Origin: OLB6 sp964525565
Lineage (GTDB): Bacteria > Bacteroidota > Ignavibacteria > Kapaibacteriales > Kapaibacteriaceae
Assembly (NCBI GenBank): GCA_964525565.1
Contig: CAZGHI010000020.1
Location: forward strand, 1-42,107
DNA length: 42,107 nucleotides
Reading direction: 5' to 3'
The notes beneath the pieces are model-generated. The model was not told where the DNA came from. It searched no databases and was given only the letters and a program-made list of their open reading frames with translations. Below, one piece after another: positions 9,451 to 17,554 of the stretch. The first letter of the stretch is position 1, and the number at the start of each line of letters is the position of its first letter. The position numbers and the translations under genes are program-made.

Positions 9451-10833
9451 CTAATTCAGTTGAAATTCCGGCATGCGAACGATTGCTTGCATCAGCAGCT
9501 TAATTCTGCTTGCGGCCGTGCCGCTTTCGATATCCCATGTATAGGCTGGCGCACCTGCCATCATGATATCCAACAGCACTTCTTCTTGCTTGGCTGATGT
9601 AGCAACCGGAAGAAGAAGCATTGCCATGTTTTTTACCACTGACTCTGCTTTGTTTGATTCCGGAAACTTCTTTACTAAGGTTACCAGATCAGGCTTCAGT
9701 TGTGCTCCCTGTTCGTCAGCGAGCATTGTACTGGAACCGGTTACTCTTCCATCCAAAAACGATTCAGCAAAGCGTTGTCGAAGAGGAAACGTGCTGCTGG
9801 TTATCCACTGATGATGGCCGGGCCATCCTTGCACCGTTGGCGGGTAGAACGGTATCATGGTTAGAGCCGACATTGCAGCAATAACAAAGGACGGGTGCAA
9901 TGTTGGTACACCCAGAACGCTGGCCAACCCGATGCTCAAGACCATGGGATCTTTGATCAGTGCACCACGGATGGCAACATCGTAAAAGCCTTCGCTGGCA
10001 AAAATTTTGGCGAATACCGGCCTCAAGTTATAGTCATTATCTCTAATAAGTTTGGCAACGGCAGCTATGCTTTCCGGTTTCGGATAATACTCAACAAAGG
10101 TTGTAAGAATTTTGTTGGCAATAAACCGCGCACATGCATCTTGTTCTAGCGTGATCCTGATTACATCCTTGTATTCCCATGGTCCAGTCTGGCCTAGAAT
10201 GGTCTTTGTACCAAGATCGGCTAGCTGTCGGTTATACACTGATGTTAAACCGGACACCCGCCAGCCCGTAAATGCACGCGATGCTTCTACGATGTCTTGT
10301 TCTGTGTAGTTGCCTATACCGAGCGCAAACAATTCAAACCATTCTCTTCCAAAATTTTCATTTGGATTCCCCTTAACGCTCTGATCACCATTCAGGTACC
10401 TGAGCATAGCGGGGTCGCCAACAATGCCTTCAGACAGTGCACGAAAGTTAAAGCGTTGCTCCCGAAGCAGTTTGCTTTGAGTCACCATCCATTGTGCAGC
10501 ATACACGGTGATGTAATCGCTTGTAAAGTGATTGTGCCACATACCCACAAGTCGTTCGCGGAAACTGGGACTTTGCAAACAATGCCTAATCCACCAAGCC
10601 TGCAGCTCACCCCAAAGTCGTTGCGCCTCTTGGAACGTGCTTGCCGGCTGCTGATCTGCCCAAACTGGCAGGGTTAGTGGAGGGTCGGCATCCAATATCT
10701 GTTGCACAGCACTTTGCGGCGTTCTGCCAACCAAGGCATCGGCTGCCTCCCATGTTGGGTGAAATGTTGTACGTCGCAACAGATGCAAGGCGTCGGCTCT
10801 GGTAAGCAGTTGGGTTCGTACCGTAAGGTCCAT
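9451..10833 (-). CDS. DUF1800 family protein
   Basis: 460 residues. Family marks are DALHLLRRTTFHPT (14-27), MWHNHFTSDY (98-107), NENFGREWFELFALGIGNYT (158-177) and, later, VQGWPGHHQWI. These are the conserved blocks of DUF1800, which almost always sits next to a DUF1501 gene, as here (8 bases between them). No signal peptide is visible from the start at 10833. This is unexpected for a partner of an exported protein and could mean the true export signal is missing or the protein works inside the cell. It is the first gene of a three-gene operon and divergent from yfhO (146 bases between starts). The function is not established; a role in surface polysaccharide handling with the downstream glycosidase-like protein is inference. 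Confidence 0.9.
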   Translation of the reverse strand: MDLTVRTQLLTRADALHLLRRTTFHPTWEAADALVGRTPQSAVQQILDADPPLTLPVWADQQPASTFQEAQRLWGELQAWWIRHCLQSPSFRERLVGMWHNHFTSDYITVYAAQWMVTQSKLLREQRFNFRALSEGIVGDPAMLRYLNGDQSVKGNPNENFGREWFELFALGIGNYTEQDIVEASRAFTGWRVSGLTSVYNRQLADLGTKTILGQTGPWEYKDVIRITLEQDACARFIANKILTTFVEYYPKPESIAAVAKLIRDNDYNLRPVFAKIFASEGFYDVAIRGALIKDPMVLSIGLASVLGVPTLHPSFVIAAMSALTMIPFYPPTVQGWPGHHQWITSSTFPLRQRFAESFLDGRVTGSSTMLADEQGAQLKPDLVTLVKKFPESNKAESVVKNMAMLLLPVATSAKQEEVLLDIMMAGAPAYTWDIESGTAASRIKLLMQAIVRMPEFQLN

Positions 10834-10979
10834 AGTACCTGCTTCCTTTCATATAAGCGGTGAGTAGTCAAATTACAACTCTTTGCTGCGAAGACAATAC
10901 CCGAAACTTTATGTAACAACATATCCTCCGGCACATTGCGCGTCGTAGCTTTGCCGCAATTCATACGCTGGAAGTTTGC

Positions 10980-13469
10980 ATGACACAGTCAACACGTGAA
11001 TGGCTCGTTGCTATAGCCATAATCCTGATCACATTGTTCGCCTTCTTTGGCAGCGCCTTGTTCACTGGAAAGAATTTCCTCAGCCAGGGTGACAACGTTG
11101 CATTTTACTCCTTTATCCCCTACTTAGAACAGGCAGAGAAGACCGGAGAGTTCCCGTTATGGATGCCGTACATCTTTAGCGGTATGCCCTCGCTGGCGTC
11201 GTTTCTGGCTACCGGCGATCGCACGTACGATGTAGCCAGCATGGTAGTGCTTGGTATCCCCCGGCTGTTTGGGGAAAGCACCGGCAACGATACGTGGCGA
11301 TTGGTACTGTGGTATGCCATCTATGCTGCCGGTGTTTTCACTCTCCTGCGTTCTAAGGGATTTCACCAAGGGGCTGCCCTCTTCGGTTCTCTTTCGGCAG
11401 TGTTTTCCACTTGGGTGTTGGTGTGGATCATGATCGGTCATAGCACAAAGCCGGTTTCCCTGGCAACATTACCATGGATTCTGTACGCCCTGGAGAGAAT
11501 ACGCGAACGGTTCACACTCACTTCGCTTCTCGTACTTATCCTTGCGATGACGGCTCTGGTAAGCGCTACGCACCCGCAGATGATGTTCTACCTGGGTTGT
11601 GCCGCTGCACTTTACTTGATTACCGAACTCATCGTTCGCGTTGTTCAGAAAGCAAACCCGATGCCCGTGCTCACCTCGGCCGGCGCCCTGATTCTTGCCA
11701 CCGGACTGGCCTTGGGGACACATGCCGACATGTTCCTTGCAACACGAGAATACACGCCACACAGCACTCGCGGCTCCGCACCGCTGGTCCAGGTTGAAGG
11801 AGCTCAGCAGGAGCAGGGTGGAGGCAACGATTACGAGTACGCAACCAACTGGTCGTTTTCCCCCGAAGAAATCGCAACATTCTTCGTTCCAAACTACTAT
11901 GGTTTTGGGAATACGAAGGTGAAAATGCCGGGAGCTTCCAAAGAACAGGAAGCCAATTTGTATTGGGGGCAAATGCCGTTTACAGATGCAGCAAACTACA
12001 TGGGCATTGGTGTACTCATGTTGGGTCTGATCGGAGCATGGTCTTATCGCAAAGACCCATTCGTCATTTTTCTTACGGTACTATCAGTCTTCTCTCTACT
12101 GTTATCCTTCGGGAAGAATTTTAGTGTCCTGTACGACGTGTTATACAACTATGCACCGGCATTCAACAAATTCAGAGCCCCCTCCATGGCGCTGTGTTTG
12201 CTACAGTTCGCAGCACCTGTGTTAGCGGCTTACGGTTTAACGGCAATCGTTGGGTGGGCAGGTGATGCAGCGCGAAAAAGAACGGCAACCGTTATTGCAG
12301 GCCTTACTCTCGGCTTCTTGGTTCTGGGCTTTGCCTACGCGAACGTGTATGAAGAGAGCTATAAGGATGCTGTTGCGCAAGCCATCATGCTCAAGCAACC
12401 CGATAAAGTCACCGACGTTAGTCAGATTAGTCCTCAGTACCTGAACGTCGTGTTCGAGCAAATGAAGTCAGACTGGATTCAAACCGGCTTTATTGCCGTT
12501 GCCTTTGGTTTGCTCATTTTTCTAGTTGTTAGGGGTACCATCAAACCCAAGGTAGCTCTGTACGCTGCCATTTCCCTCACGGCTATTGATCTCTGGAGGG
12601 TTGCGGCACGACCATACGACCCAAAAGAAGGAGCTCCGGAAAAAACTGTTTTTCGCCGAACAGAAGCTGTTGACGTAATAAAACGAGATAATGGCGTGTT
12701 CAGAATTGCCGACATCAGTACGATGCCGGCAAACTGGTGGGCATATCATTTCATTGAAAATGTACATGGTTACTCTTCGGCTAAGATTCGCCTTTATCAG
12801 GATATGTTGGACATAGCCGCCATGGGCCCGCAAAGCGAGCCTCGCCCCGGCAACAGCATCATCATCAACCCGTTTCTCTGGAACCTTCTTAACGTTAAGT
12901 ACATCGTTGCCAAGCAGCAAGTTTTCTCAACACCACCGTTATACCGAGCTGCTAACGGAACGATGATCTATGAAAATTACAGCACACTTCCGCGAGCGTG
13001 GTTTGTTGACACCCTGATTGTGGAGGCAGATCGTCGTACAACCTTGCATCATTTACGCGACGGCGATTTTAACCCTCGGTCCGTTGCATTTGTTGAATCA
13101 GACCTGCAGGTTCCCCCAACAACAGGTGCGACTGAAACTTCTGCTCGTGTAACGGCAAAAGGCAATCAGCACCTTTCCTTTGCCGTGAAGACAAATGAGC
13201 GCAGACTTCTTGTTGTTAGTGAAGTGTATTACCCGGAGTGGCACTGCTACATTGATGGTAGGGAGGTCCCCATTCATCGCACCGACTTCCTCCTTCGTGG
13301 TGTTGTTGTTCCTGCTGGTGAGCACAATGTGGAGTTTCGATTTCACAGTCCTGCGTATGAAACCGGAAAAACAATTAGTATAGCATCAAACGCCGTGATC
13401 TTTTTGGTTGCACTTGGTGCATTCGGCGTTTGGTATCGTGAACGAAAGAGGAATACTACAACAGCATGA
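10980..13469 (+). CDS. YfhO family multispanning membrane protein
   Basis: 829 residues. It starts with a membrane segment (EWLVAIAIILITLFAFFGSA), then GDNVAFYSFIPYLEQAEKTG and PLWMPYIFSGMPSLASF, the typical opening of Bacteroidota YfhO-like proteins. About a dozen hydrophobic segments run to roughly residue 540. A large soluble domain follows (about 550-790), then one last membrane segment (SIASNAVIFLVALGAFGVWY) and a basic tail. In Firmicutes YfhO is a GT-C type glycosyltransferase that decorates teichoic or lipoteichoic acid; in Gram-negatives the acceptor is unknown. Its stop overlaps the next gene (ATGA), so the two are translationally coupled. It is divergent from the DUF1800 operon. 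Confidence 0.88.
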   Translation: MTQSTREWLVAIAIILITLFAFFGSALFTGKNFLSQGDNVAFYSFIPYLEQAEKTGEFPLWMPYIFSGMPSLASFLATGDRTYDVASMVVLGIPRLFGESTGNDTWRLVLWYAIYAAGVFTLLRSKGFHQGAALFGSLSAVFSTWVLVWIMIGHSTKPVSLATLPWILYALERIRERFTLTSLLVLILAMTALVSATHPQMMFYLGCAAALYLITELIVRVVQKANPMPVLTSAGALILATGLALGTHADMFLATREYTPHSTRGSAPLVQVEGAQQEQGGGNDYEYATNWSFSPEEIATFFVPNYYGFGNTKVKMPGASKEQEANLYWGQMPFTDAANYMGIGVLMLGLIGAWSYRKDPFVIFLTVLSVFSLLLSFGKNFSVLYDVLYNYAPAFNKFRAPSMALCLLQFAAPVLAAYGLTAIVGWAGDAARKRTATVIAGLTLGFLVLGFAYANVYEESYKDAVAQAIMLKQPDKVTDVSQISPQYLNVVFEQMKSDWIQTGFIAVAFGLLIFLVVRGTIKPKVALYAAISLTAIDLWRVAARPYDPKEGAPEKTVFRRTEAVDVIKRDNGVFRIADISTMPANWWAYHFIENVHGYSSAKIRLYQDMLDIAAMGPQSEPRPGNSIIINPFLWNLLNVKYIVAKQQVFSTPPLYRAANGTMIYENYSTLPRAWFVDTLIVEADRRTTLHHLRDGDFNPRSVAFVESDLQVPPTTGATETSARVTAKGNQHLSFAVKTNERRLLVVSEVYYPEWHCYIDGREVPIHRTDFLLRGVVVPAGEHNVEFRFHSPAYETGKTISIASNAVIFLVALGAFGVWYRERKRNTTTA

Positions 13470-14065
13470 CTACCTCTGAACTGATGGCCTACTGCGCTAC
13501 ATCGCTTGAAAACAATTCCTTTCTTGTTTTTGACGATGTAGTCCTTAAGCACATCACTAGAGCACAAGCAGAAGTGATTCAGCACAAATATGGTTCGCAT
13601 GAGCTGATGTACTTGCCCACCTACGAAATTGAATTCTTTGAGTGGCTGCGTTCCGAGGATCCTGATGTATGGAACGATCTCTGGGCAGCCGACGAGCGGC
13701 CTGCATACGTTGTTAGCTTGGCTCACCTTTCAGACTTCTGTGGTCAGGTTGAAGGGGTGTTTCACATCCGCGATCTGCAAAGCGTTGACAACTATTTCTT
13801 CTCTCCGGAAATGCTGCTCGAAAAAGAAAGCGCCGATTTCTTGAATGCCGTTCGCAATCGTTACACACAACACCAAAGCATGACAGTTGCCCAATTGCTG
13901 GCATTGGAAGTAAGCACCGGTCCGGTTGATATCTGGCACTTTGCGTACCGCAGAAAACTGAAGGTCGCAGATGTAAAGATTGCCGTTCGCCAATTAGTTG
14001 ACGACCGGATTCTATTGCATGTACCCAATGCCGACCATTTGTCGCAGCTTTTTCATGTGAGTTAA
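13466..14065 (+). CDS. hypothetical protein coupled between yfhO and aspartokinase
   Basis: 199 residues, soluble, acidic, no signal peptide. It opens MTTSELMAYCATSLENNSF. The first half has aromatic-rich segments (YLPTYEIEFFEWLRSEDPDV); the second half is helical (MTVAQLLALEVSTGPVDIWH, then KVADVKIAVRQLVDDRIL) and resembles a small helix-turn-helix-like fold, though this is not certain. The start codon overlaps the yfhO stop by 4 bases, and the stop lies 2 bases before the aspartokinase start, so it belongs to a three-gene unit. I recognise no family. Confidence 0.75.
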   Translation: MTTSELMAYCATSLENNSFLVFDDVVLKHITRAQAEVIQHKYGSHELMYLPTYEIEFFEWLRSEDPDVWNDLWAADERPAYVVSLAHLSDFCGQVEGVFHIRDLQSVDNYFFSPEMLLEKESADFLNAVRNRYTQHQSMTVAQLLALEVSTGPVDIWHFAYRRKLKVADVKIAVRQLVDDRILLHVPNADHLSQLFHVS

Positions 14066-14067
14066 CC

Positions 14068-15393
14068 ATGCTAGTGCTAAAATTTGGCGGCACATCGGTT
14101 CAGGATGCTGCAGCTCTTCGGCGTGTTGTGGCAATCGTTCTGGATAAAGCTTCCACCACACAACCAATCGTTTGCGTTCTGTCGGCCACATCGGGTACCA
14201 CAAGCGACCTTTTGGACCTCGCACACCTTAGCCGATTGCATACAACTGACGTAGTGGCGTGGTGCAATCGCATCCTGAACAGGCATACGGCCATTGCAAG
14301 GGAACTCATTAGCGATGCCGATTTTCAACAGCAAGCTGTACGGAACATTGATGAGATCGTTAGCCAACTCCGCAACCTGTGTCAGGGTATTCAACTGCTA
14401 CAGGAATGCACATCGGAATCTCTCGATGCCGTTGCTTCGTTTGGTGAGCGATTAAGCACGGGGATCTTTTACCACGCTCTGGCAGCAGCCGGAGCACCGG
14501 TCTCTGCGGTATCAGCAACATCAGTGATCAAAACCAACTCAGCATTCACACGGGCAACGGTAAACATGGAAGCAACGAGAGTTGCTTGCACTGCGGTGTT
14601 GCTGCCGCTGCTTTCGCCCGGGAATATCGTAGTCACCGAGGGGTTCACAGGATCCGATGCGTCGGGTCGAACAACAACTCTGGGAAGGGGCGGCTCCGAT
14701 GCCAGCGCTGCAATACTTGGCGCTGCACTCGGTGCCGAGAGTATCGAAATATGGACGGATGTTAGTGGAGTGTACACAGCCGACCCGAGAATTGTGCCGG
14801 CAGCGCGACCGATAACGACACTTTCGTTTCCTGAGATTCGAGAGCTTGCCTTGTTTGGTGCAAAGGTTTTGCATCCCGACACCCTCTTACCTGCAGTTGA
14901 GGAAAATATTCCCGTTGTTATTAGAAACACCTTTGCACCCGGCGATCCCGGAACTACAATTACTTCCTCGCACGCAAACCATGCACCAATTCATGCTGTA
15001 AGTCTTGTACGATTGTGTTCTGTGGTTCAGGGAACCAGACGTGATCTAGACGTCGTGTACAATGTTGACGTGGTACAGCGGATAACCCTGCTCAGAGCAA
15101 CATCGGCAGAACATGCCATACTGATTGCGCATACACCGGACGCACAAGATCAAACAACCGTTGCTGTTGCCTGTGCCGATATCTCTGCAAGTATTACGCA
15201 AGGTTCCGTTATTGCCATTACCGGTCCGGGTGTATCGGAAAGCACGGTAATCTCAAGAATTACTTCTGCTGTTGCCGAGTACACAATTCGCGCTTTCATA
15301 GTTGGTGCCAGTCCATATACATCCTTTATTGTGGCGCCCGAAGCCGATGCCGTACAAATTCTTCAGGCCATTCACAGACTCATCGAAGTGTAG
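14068..15393 (+). CDS. lysC: aspartate kinase, monofunctional
   Basis: 441 residues. It phosphorylates aspartate with ATP, the first step to lysine, threonine and methionine. The amino acid kinase domain shows KFGGTSV (5-11), ASFGERLS (123-130), EGFTGSD (191-197), TTTLGRGGSDAS (202-213) and WTDVSGVYTADPR (229-241). From about residue 300 on are two ACT-type regulatory regions (IHAVSLVRLCSVVQG, and later ITGPGVSESTVISRITSAVA), which in this family bind lysine or threonine for feedback control. No homoserine dehydrogenase or decarboxylase domain is fused. It is the last gene of the plus-strand unit with yfhO, and convergent with plsY, with 3 bases between the stops. The symbol is by function; paralogue identity cannot be settled here. 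Confidence 0.93.
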   Translation: MLVLKFGGTSVQDAAALRRVVAIVLDKASTTQPIVCVLSATSGTTSDLLDLAHLSRLHTTDVVAWCNRILNRHTAIARELISDADFQQQAVRNIDEIVSQLRNLCQGIQLLQECTSESLDAVASFGERLSTGIFYHALAAAGAPVSAVSATSVIKTNSAFTRATVNMEATRVACTAVLLPLLSPGNIVVTEGFTGSDASGRTTTLGRGGSDASAAILGAALGAESIEIWTDVSGVYTADPRIVPAARPITTLSFPEIRELALFGAKVLHPDTLLPAVEENIPVVIRNTFAPGDPGTTITSSHANHAPIHAVSLVRLCSVVQGTRRDLDVVYNVDVVQRITLLRATSAEHAILIAHTPDAQDQTTVAVACADISASITQGSVIAITGPGVSESTVISRITSAVAEYTIRAFIVGASPYTSFIVAPEADAVQILQAIHRLIEV

Positions 15394-15396
15394 GGC

Positions 15397-16047
15397 TCAC
15401 TCTTCGTCGTCATCTCCATCGGCCTCGGTTGAAGTACGACGAATGATGTCTCTTATCGGTTGTATATGCTTTAGAAAGATTGGAATACACAGAGCACTGG
15501 CAAACAATCGAACAGCCGTGGCATCGGCAGTGTTCAGCGTTGAAACGCGCAATACAGCCACTTCAGGCAAACTCAGGACGATGAAAACGGTGGCAATCGT
15601 TGCCGTCATTGCTCCTACATGTAGATTGCGCCGAATGATGTAATACCCCACAAGGTACATGCATGCCCATGTGACCACAAAACCCGGGAATGAGACCAAC
15701 CCTACTCCCAGTGCTGTGGCTAGGCCTCGACCACCCTTACCCTTAAGAAACACATTGTAGTTATGGCCAACAACCGAACCGATACCGGCACATGCCCATG
15801 CCTGATACCATGTAGGATGTATGTGCTGTGCAGCAATCACTGCAATCGCACCTTTGGCTGCATCGAGTACGCCCGCAAAAACAGAAATCCACAGGTTTCC
15901 TGAAACATCATAAAGGTTTCGGGCACCCAGGTTACCGCTTCCTTCCGATGCCAAGTTGCTTCCGGTACGAACACGATGCACCAGCCATGCTGCGTTGAAC
16001 ATCCCTAGGCAATAGCCCATGATAAACATTGCTGTTAAAGCGATCAC
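15397..16047 (-). CDS. plsY: acyl-phosphate:glycerol-3-phosphate acyltransferase
   Basis: I choose the GTG at 16047, whose last bases form a GTGA overlap with the stop of the upstream permease. This gives 216 residues, close to the usual size, and opens directly with the first membrane segment (IALTAMFIMGYCLGMFNAAW). The longer frame would run back into the permease gene. The enzyme transfers an acyl group from acyl phosphate to sn-glycerol-3-phosphate in the inner membrane, the first step of phospholipid synthesis. Motif 1 is GSGNLGARN and motif 2 is GHNYNVFLKGKGGRGLAT. Compared with the classic GSxNxGATN and GHxxPxF..GGKGVAT, three positions vary (Arg for Thr, Asn for Pro, Arg for Lys). The C-terminus is a charged cytoplasmic tail ending DGDDDEE. 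Confidence 0.88.
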   Translation of the reverse strand: MIALTAMFIMGYCLGMFNAAWLVHRVRTGSNLASEGSGNLGARNLYDVSGNLWISVFAGVLDAAKGAIAVIAAQHIHPTWYQAWACAGIGSVVGHNYNVFLKGKGGRGLATALGVGLVSFPGFVVTWACMYLVGYYIIRRNLHVGAMTATIATVFIVLSLPEVAVLRVSTLNTADATAVRLFASALCIPIFLKHIQPIRDIIRRTSTEADGDDDEE

Positions 16048-16913
16048 GAGCGTACCTTTAGCAAACGCAACTGTATAACCGAAAACATGGCAATAAGAGC
16101 AAACGTTATCCACGCCAGTGCTGATGCAAACCCCATCATGTTGGATTGTTCAAATGCATGATGGTAAACACTGTAAACCAGCGTAGTCGTTGCACCAAGT
16201 GGCCCCCCCCTTGTCATTACATACACCTCCACAAAGATCTGGAAGCTCTTAATGGTATTGATTACAACCACGAACAGCATCGTAGGACGAATCAGCGGCA
16301 TAGTTATCCGTGTAAACTGTTGCCAGGCTGTAGCGCCAAACAGTTCAGCATTTTCGTAAAGATCTTTTGGTATGGCCTCCATAGCTGCCAGGAACAGCAC
16401 CATATAGTAGCCCACGCTTATCCATACATCCATGAACATGATTGCCGGAAGGGCTGTGGTCTCCGATTGCAACCACCCGTTGGATGCTGTCGGTAACCCC
16501 ATCATTCCCAGCAGTGCATTTACGTAGCCATCGCGTGCATACAGGTTTGTAAAGACCAAAGCAATCACCACTAAGGATGTTACCGACGGTAGGAAGTAGC
16601 TGGCACGAAGCACATCAGCAAAACGAGCAGTTTGTTTCCGAACGGCAACGGCAAGAAGAAGAGCCAATGCTGTTGTTACCGGAACTGTACCGGTGGTAAA
16701 CACAATGGTATTGCGCAGAGCCTGCCAAAAAGCTTCGCTCTTCGATACCGCCACATAATTCTCGAATCCAACCCAGCGCATGTGATTGGTTAGTGTCTGG
16801 TACTCAGTAAAGCTGAGTACCAAAGCATATCCTAACGGATACAACCAGAACACCGCAAGGGTAATAACCCAAGGTGCAAGTAGAACAGCACGAAAGGCTG
16901 ATTGCTCTTTCAT
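16044..16913 (-). CDS. carbohydrate-type ABC transporter permease (MalF/UgpA family), orphan
   Basis: 289 residues with six likely membrane segments: ALLAPWVITLAVFWLYPLGY at the start, and the last ending ITFALIAMFSVIQL. The EAA loop that docks the ATPase is at about 187-210 (ENAELFGATAWQQFTRITMP). FLPSVTSLVVIALVF and YVMTRGGPLGATTTLVY are typical of the MalF/UgpA/LacF side of sugar importers. Normally a second permease, a solute-binding protein and an ATPase are adjacent; none is here. Its start overlaps the maf stop (ATGA) and its stop overlaps the plsY start (GTGA), so it is translationally coupled in between. Substrate unknown. Confidence 0.9.
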   Translation of the reverse strand: MKEQSAFRAVLLAPWVITLAVFWLYPLGYALVLSFTEYQTLTNHMRWVGFENYVAVSKSEAFWQALRNTIVFTTGTVPVTTALALLLAVAVRKQTARFADVLRASYFLPSVTSLVVIALVFTNLYARDGYVNALLGMMGLPTASNGWLQSETTALPAIMFMDVWISVGYYMVLFLAAMEAIPKDLYENAELFGATAWQQFTRITMPLIRPTMLFVVVINTIKSFQIFVEVYVMTRGGPLGATTTLVYSVYHHAFEQSNMMGFASALAWITFALIAMFSVIQLRLLKVRS

Positions 16914-17533
16914 GTGATGTGCTTTACTAGGTTTCGAAGTGAAACGTACAACATCTCAACAGGTAAACCCACCACTGTGTAATAGCAACCTTCTACACGG
17001 GAAACAAATACAGCTCCAAAATCATCTTGGATACCATAGCCCCCTGCCTTATCCATTGGAGAACCACTGCTAACGTAGGCTTGAATCTCGGTATCATCCA
17101 ACTGCCGGAAGGTTACATTCGTGACACTCGAGACAACGTGGCGATACGTGCCTTTTGCTGTGGTTGCAACCAACGAGAGACCCGTGTACACCTGATGGGT
17201 ATTGCCACTGAGCATTCGAAGCATGGTAAAGGCTTCTGCTTCATTGGCCGGTTTATTTAATACGGTGTCTCCGAGAACAACAGTTGTATCGGAACCGATA
17301 GCAATACACGCAGCGCCATACAATTCTGCACCTCGCTCTGCCTTGAGTGTTGCTAGGTGCTCAACATAACCACTATATGGTGGTTCAGGCGCTACACTGT
17401 CTTCGTTAACATCCGGAGAAACCACATCGAACGTAAATCCAACATGTCGCATTAGGTGTTGTCGGCGTGGCGACTTTGATGCCAGCACCAGCGGAAAGGG
17501 TAGATTGAGAAGAGCGTTTAGGTTAATCATCAA
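16910..17533 (-). CDS. maf: Maf family nucleoside triphosphate pyrophosphatase
   Basis: 207 residues. It hydrolyses non-canonical or excess nucleoside triphosphates to the monophosphate and pyrophosphate. Marks are LVLASKSPRRQHLMRHVGF (15-33, the substrate-binding SxSPRR motif), IGSDTTVVLGDTVLNKP (79-95, catalytic Asp82) and MLSGNTHQVYTGLS (107-120). DKAGGYGIQD and VVGLPVEML are further family blocks near the end. The pattern fits the YhdE-type dTTP/UTP pyrophosphatase subgroup, which is inference. The start MMINLN at 17533 gives a few extra residues; the second Met is equally possible. It begins 21 bases after the OmpA-family gene and overlaps the permease by 4 bases. Confidence 0.92.
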   Translation of the reverse strand: MMINLNALLNLPFPLVLASKSPRRQHLMRHVGFTFDVVSPDVNEDSVAPEPPYSGYVEHLATLKAERGAELYGAACIAIGSDTTVVLGDTVLNKPANEAEAFTMLRMLSGNTHQVYTGLSLVATTAKGTYRHVVSSVTNVTFRQLDDTEIQAYVSSGSPMDKAGGYGIQDDFGAVFVSRVEGCYYTVVGLPVEMLYVSLRNLVKHIT

Positions 17534-17554
17534 TCACGAAGCTCTATGATTTCA

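Noticed and set aside
11469..11972. 167-codon minus-strand frame inside yfhO
   Set aside because: Shadow of a confident membrane protein gene; Cys- and Gly-rich composition typical of antisense frames.
13713..14093. 126-codon minus-strand frame across the hypothetical/lysC junction
   Set aside because: Antisense to two coupled plus-strand genes.
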